This document shows positions 8,301 through 16,931 of a DNA stretch of 30,950 nt, one piece after another; the first letter of the stretch is position 1; each line of letters opens with the position of its first letter. Both the position numbers and the translations under genes were made by a program. The DNA lies in assembly GCA_003427395.1 (NCBI GenBank), contig BFEA01000286.1:1906685-1937634 (forward strand), read 5' to 3'. The stretch comes from Chara braunii (Eukaryota; Streptophyta; Charophyceae; Charales; Characeae). The notes under the pieces were generated by a model. The model saw nothing but the letters and a program-made list of their open reading frames with translations. It did not search any database and was not told the origin of the DNA.

Positions 8301-8478
8301 GGACTCTTATTTGCTAAATCAGGGTGTGATTTGGGTCAAGCATCAGCCTGGGGCTAGGCGAGTGAGCTGACCACCAATCTACATAGAGGGATAGCAAGCA
8401 AGTTTGTGTTTGGTCATGTTTCGAAATGCATAGAGGGATAGAACTAGATAATATGGCTAAAACTGGCGCTCAGAAAAA

Positions 8479-8488
8479 GAGGAGAGGT
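8479..8488 (+). repeat. Putative LINE-A target-site duplication, 5' copy
   Basis: gaggagaggt recurs at 13853-13862, right after the A-rich tail of LINE-A. It is only 10 bp and purine-rich, so chance is not excluded. Confidence 0.65.
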
Positions 8489-8856
8489 ATGGAGAGCGTG
8501 GAACACTGACAGCGCTGTCGTACAGCACTCTTGCAGGGAAGATATGCCCGACAGAGGTCATGGCGGTCTCCCTGGCCTCCATTATCAGGTCCCACATCCT
8601 CATCACAGAGCACTCCCTGCAAGATGAAGCCAGGGCGCTCTACGTGGAGCCCGACGATGACGAGGGAAGTATGGCCGATGACGAAGACTACGGGGTGACC
8701 GATGGGATTTCCCCGGAAGGAGCAGGGACTGGAGCCACGCTGTTGCCCGAAGGAAGCGTGGGGGCATACAGCCTGAGCTCCATGCCGGGGAAAGAGATCA
8801 GCGAGGGCAGCGAGAACAGCGAGGACTCTGAACGGGGCAGCCCCCAAAACCTCTGA
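8489..8856 (+). pseudogene. LINE-A ORF1 C-terminal remnant
   Basis: The frame 8560-8856, extendable upstream to about 8481, matches the end of LINE-B ORF1: SLASIIRSHILITEHSLQDEA corresponds to SLADIIRTLLVISKTSLQDEA, then an acidic tail and an ISPEG motif (ISPGG in LINE-B). ORF1 proteins of L1-type LINEs bind element RNA; no zinc knuckle or RRM is visible in this C-terminal piece. The WRAWNT motif near 8486-8504 is in another frame, so there is also a frame break. The stop at 8854-8856 leaves a short gap before ORF2. Confidence 0.75.
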
Positions 8857-8924
8857 AGTTGTGGACTAAATGTATTGAACCTCCAATTATCAACCCTGCC
8901 CAACAAACGCCCATGCCAACCGAG

Positions 8925-8955
<31 letters not shown>

Positions 8956-8969
8956 AAAAACAACAACAA

Positions 8970-9017
<48 letters not shown>
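8925..9017 (+). repeat. Expanded A-rich tract between LINE ORF1 and ORF2
   Basis: About 93 bases of almost pure A with a short (CAA)n interruption (8955-8971). LINE-B has a much shorter A-rich stretch at the equivalent place (18920-18950), so this appears to be an expansion in LINE-A. Read in the ORF2 frame it encodes mostly lysine; the antisense phenylalanine-rich frames are shadows. Confidence 0.9.
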
Positions 9018-9018
<1 letters not shown>

Positions 9019-11879
9019 AATATGAACACAGCACCCCGCCAGACAAAATCTAATGGACTGCAACGAGGATCAGTCGGGACAGAGAGGGTAGATTGGCAAG
9101 CCAAAGGACTGACGATCCACAGCTGGAACGTCAACGGCTTGGGTAACATTCTCGATGAAGACGACAAACTACGAGACATCAGACTCGGCCTCACAGACAA
9201 AAGAAAGCCCTAACCCGATGTCATCCTTCTACAAGAGACCCATCTATCAAACCTCTCCAACCACACCAGAATCAAGAAGACCGTGGAAAAAAGCCTAGGT
9301 GGATGCCCTATCACACTGTGGTCCAACAAAGCGGACCAAAGCAATCGAGGCACAACGATTCTTATACCAACTACATCCAAAATCTGGTCGGAAGGACAGG
9401 TAAGAAACGGCGAATGGTCATGGATCCAAATCACATGGCAAGAGGAAGAGATCAGGATCCTAAACATATACGCCCCCAACACAGAAACCGAACGCCGAGC
9501 TTTCTTTGACCACATCAAATCACTCTTCCCGAACCCCCTACGGCTAATCATTGCAGGCGATTGGAACACCACGATGGATCCCAGCCTGGACCGCATCTCC
9601 CGGGCAACGCTTCTGGGACCCACACGAGCGAGCACACACCTGAGGAACATCATGACGGGGTTCGATCTGATAGACCCTTTTCGAATCCTCCACCCACGCA
9701 AGAAAGCCTTCTCCCTAGTCAAAAGAAACCGATCTACCCACACATCATTATCACAGATCGACTTCTTCCTAATCTCCGACATGTTGCAGGGAGCAATCAA
9801 GGAGTCTGATATCCTACCAGTAGCTGCCTTCAAGGGGCTCGATCACAATCCGACCTACCTGCTCCTCAACTTCAACTCTCCGGTAGAAAAAGGGCGAGGT
9901 TTTTTCAAACTCAACAACTCACTTCTCCACAAATCGCATGACAGAGGCAGTCAGATGGAACTGGGTTTTCTTACAACAAGACGAGATGAAACACTAGAAC
10001 AGGCACAAGTGGTTCATAGACAGCTATACGGACCTATCTCAAACAGTCTCTGCAGAGTCGAGGAGCGTAGCAGCAGAACACAAAATCAGGAAGAAAGAAT
10101 TGCAAATTGCTCTTGGCATCGCTGAAACCAACCTCGCATCAGGTCCTGCCAACTCCTTCTATCACGACCTACTACAATCTGCCCGAATGAACAACTACGC
10201 CTTGAACGAATCCATGTTCAAATTCTTCTTCTCCAAAAATAAGGCCAACGCAAGGAACAACATGATCGAGAGATTGAAGGATCCAGCAGACCAGGGGAAG
10301 ACAAAGTCAGCCAACACAGACACGGTAAGAATAGCCAGATCTTTCTACGCCGACCTCTACGAGTCCAAAACTACCTCGCCCCCCCAGGCAGCAAACATCA
10401 ACGCCCGTCAGCGCATGATGACCTACCTAGAGAGAACAATCAACCAGCAACAAACAGAGGACCTGGACAAACCAATCACCCTAGGGAAACTGCACGCTGC
10501 CTTGTCCCAGATGGGAAATGACAAAGCACCAGGAATCGACAGCCTGTCCAAAGAATTCTGGATCCAGTTCTGGCCCACACTGGGAAACGACCTCTTGAAC
10601 TTTATTAATGACAACAGGGAAAAAACAGGCCTGGGTCAATATCTAAGCACCAGCGTAGTCTCACTGATATACAAGAAGGGCAACAAGGAGGAACTTAAGA
10701 ACTACAGACCGATCTCACTTCTCACAACAAAAGGCACTAACAAACAGAATCATAGAACTAACAGACAAATATTTTCACATCGAACAAGCAGGATTCATTC
10801 CGAGTCGATATGTTTTGGATAATGTGATAGCTCTAAACGAAGCTGCAAAGAAGATCATAGAAAAACGGATGCAAGCAACGATCCTATTCTTCGATTTCGA
10901 AAAAGCGTACGATCAAGTCAATTGGGACTTCCTACACAGTTGCATGGAGAAGATGGGAGTCGGCCCAAACTTCAGAAAGTGGGTAAAAGTACTCTATGGG
11001 GACGCCACGGGCAGGGTGCAGATAAACAAAATACTGTCAAAAACCTATCCGATATCGAGATCGGTCCGTCAAGGCGACCCCCTCGCACCCCCTATATTCT
11101 TGTTCATAATGGAAGCCATTGCATCTTTCCTCCGCATAGACCCATCCATAGACCGCCTCGCTGAACAAAACCACAACCCGCTCCACGAATTCGTTCTCCC
11201 CACGACACAGATGTTCGCAGATGATCTCACGGTCCTCATTCGCGCCAGTAACTCCTCCTTCTAGGCCCTGACCCGCGCTATGAAAGCCTTCAGACTCGCC
11301 TCAGAAATGAGGTAAACTGGTCGAAAACGGAAGGGTGGTGGCTTGCAGAAGGCACCCCCCCCCAACCTCCAGACCCAACCACCCCAATGTCATGGACCAC
11401 AGGCGACCAAGCACTCCGATACCTGGGCATTATGGTAAACAGAGATGGCATCTGGCAAGGCATCAGAGAGACTTTAATCGCCAGAATGATAACCCGTCTA
11501 GCCACCTACAACAAAGCCTAGGCCTCCCTGCTAGGGAGAGCTCTGATTATCAACACATCAGTGTTTTCCACTCTGTGGTACTTGGCTTACACATGGTCCC
11601 CTCCCGATGACGACCTGAAGAAGCTGAAGGCTAGAGCCAGGTGCTACCTGTGGACTGGCGACCCCAGCAGAACCACCTGCATAAACAAGGTGGCCTGGCA
11701 AACCGTCATCAGGAAACCACACGAAGGTGAGCTAGGTATAATCGACCCTAAACAGGAAGCGATCGCCCTCCGAATGAAATGGATAATCAAGGTCTTAACC
11801 AAACAAGCCCTCTCGTGGACTAAGATGGCGATAGACATCATAAGAAACTTGGCACTGGTAGCATCCCCTCCAAACATGA

Positions 11880-12013
11880 GTGGACTGTTTTGGATCATGG
11901 CAAAGGAATGGTCAATCAAATCCGGAAGACCTACTAGGAGTACCAAGTGGACTGTTTTGGATCATGGCAAAGGAATGGTCAATCAAATCCGGAAGACCTA
12001 CTAGGAGTACCAA
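11880..12013 (+). repeat. Perfect 67-bp tandem duplication in LINE-A ORF2
   Basis: Units 11880-11946 and 11947-12013 are identical. The insertion shifts the ORF2 frame. With a single unit, translation continues into the GTPNQPL and PYWSPILKAWRR region, matching the LINE-B arrangement (PYGKPTLKAW). Confidence 0.97.
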
Positions 12014-13607
12014 CCACGGGACCCCCAATCAGCCCCTCACTACGCCCATCCCCTACTGGTCACCGATCCTGAAGGCCTGGCGCCGGCTGATGCCAGAAAA
12101 TAAAGGGTCCCCGAGCAACAAAGGGGAAGTCCTAAGACAACCCCTGTTCTGCAATCCCTAGATTAAGGATACAGAGGGCAGACCATGGACTCTTCGGGCC
12201 AAAGACCACAGATGGTTGTCTTGGGTGGAGAGAGGAGTATGGCAGGTTAAACATCTATGGTGTGAGGACCGACAAGAATGGTTAACCGTAAAGGACCTCC
12301 GCACAACCTTAAAAGGATGCCACCTACTGACCACCAACCTGTCAGAAATCCTCCAAAGCATTACCCCCCCATGGACAACCCTCAATAAAGAAGCACACAC
12401 GTGGAAATCAGGAGATTGGGGACTGCTCACCACACAGACCCCACCAACAAGAGCCTACTGTTTCGTGTCCAAACCGAACCCGACCAACTACCAGGCCAAG
12501 TTCATATCCTACCCTATCATCAAACACAACATTTATGAACTAAAGGTCCTGAACAGAACACCACAGAATGAACAAATAGAAACCTACCTTCGTAGGAAGG
12601 TTAGAGTCTTTCACAGGAAACCCTGGATCATCTTCCAGCCGGAACTCAACATTAAGGAGCTGGAATTCGACCCAAAGGAATGGATATGGGATCTGGACGC
12701 CACCGGGAAATCGAGGACGGTAACAAAATATGATGTAAAGTTTGGATATAACCTCATACTACAAACCAGGGACCCAAATCCGAGGCTGACAGAGAAATGG
12801 AGAAGCATACTGAACCTAGGTGATACGATCCCCTTCACCATCCCCCGGACCAAATACCTTCTCATCAGACCTATCAGAATTTGCAGCTTGCAATGGCTAA
12901 TAGCACATTCAGCCCTTCCCGTCAACCAGTGGCTACATACTAGAAGGAAACACTCCGACTTTGATAGTTCGGAATGCTGCTCAATGTGCACCAACAACTC
13001 TCCCGAAGACATCCCACACTGCGTCCTGTTCTGCCCGGAAGCGACATGGGTATGGAGGAAGGTCCGCGAGCTATGGTCGATCCTGTTCGCTTCGCCGCCC
13101 CCTGACATTCCCCCTCTCTCTATCCTAATCCTAACTAACATCCCCAGCAACATCACAGGCAGCAGGGAAGTATGGTTTACCTTGCTCAGGAAGCTGGCAC
13201 TGTGGGTAATATGGAAACGCAGATGCACTCAGACAATCGAGGGTGCAGAGGTGGCTAGGGAAGAAATGTGGTCACTACTGCTGAGCATGGCAGAGATGGA
13301 AATCAGAAGCAGATGGCGGAGAATAGTCAACTCTATAAGACACAGACCAGAAGGACAAGCAACGAAGAAACAGACCTTCATGAGGAACTGGCTGCTAAGG
13401 GGCAGTTTGGCGACGATAGTGGACAACAGGTTGAGGTGGAAGAAATGGCACCAGGCACAATCATGAAGTCTATAAGGCCTCCCGCCGGGCGCCCTGGCAG
13501 AAGGTCAAGAAGGCCCTGAAGAGGGATCAACAACAAGGCTAACCGGACACACCAAGCAACAGAACACTGAGCGCCCCCCCCCACTTTTCTTGCATTGCAG
13601 GGATTCA

Positions 13608-13852
13608 TTCGACAGGCTCTTAATAGAAGCCTGAGAGGAACAAGTGGTCAGGGCAAGCTGACAGTCAAGACTCTTAGAAGGAGTAATCAATGCTGGTCAG
13701 GGTTCCTCCTGCCAGACGGAAGGAAGCGTTGTGTGGGTAATACGTTGTAATGTTTTGACTTGCCGGGGGAATAGGAACCGGACTGACACTCCCCAGAATG
13801 GATATGGAGCCAGGACCATAAGGACCTGTTAAAAAAGAAAAGAAAAGAAAAT
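13608..13852 (+). other. Conserved LINE 3' UTR end (LINE-A)
   Basis: This block is shared with 1628-1860 (LINE-D) and with the reverse strand of 15584-15810 (LINE-E). Conserved pieces include gacagtcaa, aatcaatgctggtcagg, gacggaaggaagcg, ggaaccggactga and ggagccaggaccataaggacctgtt, followed here by an A/G tail. Conservation of the non-coding end while coding regions have diverged suggests RT recognition, as in other LINEs (inference). Confidence 0.8.
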
Positions 13853-13862
13853 GAGGAGAGGT
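13853..13862 (+). repeat. Putative LINE-A target-site duplication, 3' copy
   Basis: Second copy of gaggagaggt directly following the A-rich tail. Confidence 0.65.
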
Positions 13863-14037
13863 TTTGTTCCTCCACAACATGAGGATGATCTTTTTTGGTT
13901 AGGTCTCCAGTTGGAGGGTATGGTTGTTTTGATTGATAAGCATTGTAATGTAGAACATGACCTACCCGTCGTCTGTGAGAGCTATCCACACCTGCTAAAT
14001 TTTCCAAATATGTTCTAAATTTGTCGTAAATTTATAA

Positions 14038-14107
14038 GGGACGCTGGGCCCGGTTCCCAGCACGTGATGCTCCCCACGAATAGACTGGAGCAAAAAAAAA
14101 AAAAAAA
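14038..14107 (+). mobile_element. Minimal LINE-C-family 3' end with poly-A
   Basis: ggacgctgggcccggttccc and the following agc, cgtgatgctcccc match the LINE-C terminus (7482-7518) closely, followed by 15 further bases and A16 (14092-14107). The hairpin gctggg/cccagc (14043-14048, 14056-14061) is retained. This is either an extremely 5'-truncated LINE insertion or a short non-autonomous derivative. No target-site duplication is evident. Confidence 0.75.
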
Positions 14108-14169
14108 GATCTCTGAGGCTTGTCAGAATGCGTCCATTGTTCGTATTGTTTTCATCCAAATCTAAAAAA

Positions 14170-14218
14170 GTAAGGGCCTCGCCATCATAAAAAAAAAAAA
14201 AAAGTAAGGGCCTCGCCA
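14170..14218. repeat. Repeated 15-mer at the edge of the fold-back
   Basis: gtaagggcctcgcca occurs at 14170-14184 and again at 14204-14218, separated by an A-rich tract. The second copy leads into the left arm of the fold-back. Confidence 0.9.
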
Positions 14219-14370
14219 GACCACTGTCGAAGTGCAAAACGAACGAATGCATGTTCCTGCAGTGCAGGGCAAGATGCATCCGTTACTATGAATAGAAACA
14301 GATGCATCTTACCACTTTCTGCCGCAGATGCATTCATTATCTTTTCATTTCGACAGTGGTGTGGCGAGGC
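14210..14370. repeat. 161-bp fold-back (imperfect palindrome), MITE-like
   Basis: Left outer arm 14210-14232 and right outer arm 14348-14370 are reverse complements with one mismatch in 22-23 bases (gcctcgcc, ccactgtcgaa against ttcgacagtgg, ggcgaggc). The inner arms aagatgcatc (14271-14280) and gatgcatctt (14301-14310) pair perfectly. All pairs share one centre at 14290, so the whole unit folds on itself. It carries no coding sequence. It could be a MITE or fold-back element; no flanking duplication was identified. Confidence 0.8.
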
Positions 14371-14385
14371 ACTAAGATTATCTGC

Positions 14386-15034
14386 AAACAAAACTGTGGG
14401 TGGAAGCAGGCTTTTCGGAGTTGTCTTTGGATGGAAGGGTTTTTCTCAAGGAAAGACGCTAGTCAGGTCATCTGCAAACAACTTTAAAAAGTGCGACTTG
14501 CCGAAGATAGTCTTTTGGGGGGAGACAACTCTTTCGCACAAGAGTTTTTCCTGAGGAACTAAGCTATCGGTTTCATAATGATTAGGAAGATTTATGGGAG
14601 AGAGAGAAGGTAACACTCAAAAGCCGACAGGACACGCGTGACAGGAACATGCGACACGAGACATGCAAACACAACCATACATGACACGACTTGAACGACC
14701 AAAGTAGTCAACAGCAAAGAAAAGGCAGTCATAGGCGAGCTTCAAAATATCAACCGAAGGTGCTGCTCGGCAGCGTAAACACAGTCACCACCGTCTGTCC
14801 ACCTCACCAAAGAACCCCCGTACGATCCCCAAATCTTGACGAGCCACGCTAGTGACTCGCTCCGCTGCGAACGGGGAGGGAGTCAGACTGACGACCGCCC
14901 GTCTCTTATAGCCCTTCTGAAACCACTACTAACCTATGGCCTAACATGTAGAAAACAGGTACTGGTACATGGGTCTACGCTTCAAGCCAGACTACTAACC
15001 TATGGGAGTGAGGTTTCAGTGTGATATCTTTGGA
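14386..15034. other. Stretch with no recognisable gene
   Basis: No gene recognised. atctgcaaacaa occurs twice (near 14380 and 14470). A 15-bp direct repeat, actactaacctatgg, at 14925-14939 and 14991-15005 brackets 51 bases that lack a poly-A tail. Confidence 0.5.
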
Positions 15035-15583
15035 GTTTCTTGAGGAAAGAAGCTATTGGGCATCCAACCTCTGGGCATCCCTTTTCCCTACCCCCTTCCC
15101 CGAACACCCTACCCAACTCATCCTATGGACTAACATCCCTGCCCACTTTCAGAAGATGGAGAGGATCTGGTTCGCGGCATGATCAGAAAGGTGACACTTT
15201 GGGCTACATGGAAGGAAAGGTGCAGCAGAAATCTTGAAGGCCTTTACTGTCAAAGAGAGAGTGTTTAGGCGGCTACAACGTCGCTGATTCAGGCAGAGAT
15301 TCTATGCAAATGGCAGAAAACAAAGCAAATGGCAGAAGGCCTACAGCAGAAAATCAGAGCTAAATTTGCAAGGGTATGGCTGGTGGAAGCCAGGGTATTG
15401 GACATAAATGGCTCCTGCATACGGTGGAAAGACTGGCACAACTCAGAAGTGGCTCAGAAGGCAGAGGTCCCAATCAGCAAACCTACACGGCCCAATACAG
15501 GCCACCTAAATTGACGGCATGACAGAGAGGAGGATATCTTCAACGAAACAGTCAACAACTTGCAACATCAGGGTTCCTTTATA
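15035..15583 (+). pseudogene. LINE-F: ORF2 C-terminal fragment
   Basis: Plus-strand remnant of the post-RT region of a LINE ORF2 closest to LINE-E. In pieces and several frames it reads PEHPTQLILWTNIPAHF (about 15098-15150), MIRKVTLWATWKERC (about 15179-15224), then VWLVEARVLDINGSCIRWKDWHNSE (about 15374-15450). These match PEHPIQLLWTNIPAQF, MIRKVTLWSIWKERC and VWLARGKVAEINVSHIRWKDWHNSE in LINE-E. Stops, including the TGA at 15180-15182, and frameshifts break it. It meets the 3' end of LINE-E head-on at about 15583 and its own 3' UTR is not seen. Confidence 0.8.
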
Positions 15584-16465
15584 AACAGGTCCTTATGGCC
15601 GTGGCTCCATTTCCATTCGGGGGGGCATCAGCCCGGTTCCTTTTCCACCGGCAAGTCAGAATAAAATATTACATCATGAAACACACTCACGCTTCCTTCC
15701 GTCTGGCCGAAGGAATCCTGACCAGCATTGATTACTCCTGCATAATGGAGGATTGACTGCCAGCTTGCCTTACTTCCACCTGTCCTCTCAGGTCCATTGC
15801 ACAAACCTGTCGGATGACTAATAAGGAGCAAGAAAGGTAAGAGAAGCTATGGAAGTTACAGTCCCGGAATTCGCCCATCAATATTATGTGACCTGTGATG
15901 GATCTTGTCCTTCTGCTGGCTGGAATCTCTGTCTTCTCCACCCTTCTTCTGAGTTGTGCCAGTCTTTCCATCGTATGTGAGAGACATTTATCTCTGCCAC
16001 TTTGCCCCTTGCAAGCCACACCTTAGTGAATTTTGTCTTGATTCTTCTCTGTTGCTCTTCATCATCTGGCAAGGACTGTCTCATCTTGTGCCATTTACAA
16101 AGGATCTCCGCCTGAATCAAAGTCCTTGTCTCCGCCCAAACCTTCTCCCTTGGAGTTGAGAGTCCCTTAATGGTTCTACAGCACCTTTCCTTCCAGATGG
16201 ACCAAAGTGTTACCTTTCTGATCATTCCAAACCACGTTTTCTCTGTCTTGTCGAATTGAGCTGGGATGTTAGTCCATAAGAGTTGGATGGGGTGTTCAGG
16301 GAGGGGAGTCGAGAAGAGGGAGTCCCAGAGATCCGAGGCCCTCGCCCAATATTCGGTCGCCTCTCTACATCGTATCAGGCAATGTAGCATATCTTCTGGT
16401 TCATTTTCTGAACACACCGCGCATAAATCTGAACTGTTAGGGTCATTCTTGCTTCTTCTGATGTG
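15584..16465 (-). mobile_element. LINE-E: 5'-truncated LINE, 3' part
   Basis: Minus-strand LINE end. Its 3' UTR (15584-15880) shares the conserved 3' block of LINE-A and LINE-D and ends, read on the minus strand, in ggccataaggacctgttt without a long A tail. Coding sequence occupies 15884-16465 and is cut at about 16465, where LTR-like sequence begins. It lies tail-to-tail with LINE-F, its closest relative here. No target-site duplication was found. Confidence 0.85.
15884..16465 (-). pseudogene. LINE-E ORF2 C-terminal fragment with intact zinc-binding motif
   Basis: One uninterrupted frame of about 190 codons covers the end of ORF2: IRRSKNDPNSSDLC, a CAVC then HCLIRC zinc-binding pattern (C-x2-C, then H-x4-C), TLWSIWKERC and VSHIRWKDWHNSE. 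The open frame's own ATG (16478-16480) lies in the adjoining LTR-like sequence, so the start is fortuitous. The fragment lacks endonuclease and RT. It is the least damaged C-terminal piece in the window, which suggests a younger insertion than LINE-F. Confidence 0.85.
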
Positions 16466-16750
16466 TGAAACGGTTTTCACCTTTGCAGAGGCAGATGCAG
16501 ATCCCAGGGCTCGATTCCCAGACCTTACCCATGTACAGTATCAAGTCGACCCCTGAGTGTTTGAACCCGTGACCTGTGTTGTGGTAGTTGTTTGTTTGTC
16601 TGTCGTAGGTCTGTGTAGTGGTAGGGGTTCGATCTGTAGGTCTGTCAAGTAGGCGTTACAGCTCAGTAGAGGTCGTAGCTGTAGATGTTATGAAAGGTCA
16701 AGGTCGTAGCTGCTACAGTCCTGAAAGGTCAAGGCTGTAGCTGCTATCAT
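16466..16750 (+). mobile_element. LTR fragment of the gypsy family
   Basis: Starting with tgaaacggttttcacc, this matches the reverse complement of 24389 down to about 24140: gcagatgcagatcccaggg, the cgatccctagacc region, gtacagta, gacctgtg and ggggttcgatctgtag. It is therefore a piece of the same LTR as the one at about 23500-24389, in opposite orientation and truncated after about 285 bp. Its last third contains tandem copies of a gaaaggtcaaggtcgtagctgctacagtcct-like unit. Confidence 0.75.
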
Positions 16751-16931
16751 ATTCGAGAGGCCAAGTCCACAGACTTCTGGAAGGTCCGGAAGTGACCTTT
16801 CGGAGTTCCCTCACGTTTAGCCAGAGGCAAGTCGCAGAGACTACTATGGGTGGGTCTTCGACGACACCATCTAGGATCCGAAATGGATATGGACGTACAA
16901 CAACTCCAACCCAACAACGAAGCAACCCGAT

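Larger units (their letters stand above)
8875..13466 (+). pseudogene. LINE-A ORF2: endonuclease, reverse transcriptase, zf-RVT (broken)
   Basis: Domain order is an APE-type endonuclease (HSWNVNGL near 9120, LLQETHL, IYAPN near 9470, AGDWNT near 9557, SQIDFFLIS), then non-LTR RT (NDKAPGIDSLSKEFW near 10520, FFDFEKAYDQVNWDFL, RQGDPLAP, catalytic FADDL at 11214-11228), then a C-terminal zinc-binding region (CSMC then HCVLFC, 12980-13035) and an ALWVIWKRRC motif. Together these nick the target and copy element RNA. Lesions I can see are an in-frame TAA at 9211-9213, a frameshift near 9940, a frameshift with a small deletion near 10735, a TAG at 11262-11264, a frameshift near 11305, the 67-bp duplication and a TAG at 12159-12161. 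The final 416-codon frame (12216-13466) is the longest intact piece. Confidence 0.9.
8489..13852 (+). mobile_element. LINE-A: 5.4-kb L1-type LINE truncated within ORF1
   Basis: A non-LTR retrotransposon with the ORF1 C-terminus (8489-8856), an A-rich spacer (8925-9017) and a near-complete but broken ORF2 (endonuclease, reverse transcriptase, zinc-binding region). Its 3' UTR matches those of LINE-D and LINE-E and ends in an A/G tail (13831-13851). The 5' end lies inside ORF1 at a WRAWNT motif shared with LINE-B, the usual result of incomplete target-primed reverse transcription. Ten-base direct repeats flank it. A 67-bp perfect tandem duplication (11880-12013) and several stops and frameshifts make it non-autonomous. 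Confidence 0.9.

Noticed and set aside
8688-9200. 170-codon minus-strand frame rich in Phe
   Set aside because: It is the antisense of the A tract and of LINE-A ORF1/ORF2 sequence.
9210-9833. 207-codon minus-strand open frame
   Set aside because: It is antisense to the LINE-A endonuclease domain.
12611-13228. 205-codon minus-strand open frame
   Set aside because: It is a shadow of the LINE-A ORF2 C-terminal frame, whose plus-strand translation has clear homology to the other LINEs.
14925-15005. 15-bp direct repeat around 51 bases as a transposon insertion
   Set aside because: The enclosed bases have no poly-A tail, terminal repeats or known motif, so a simple local duplication is as likely.
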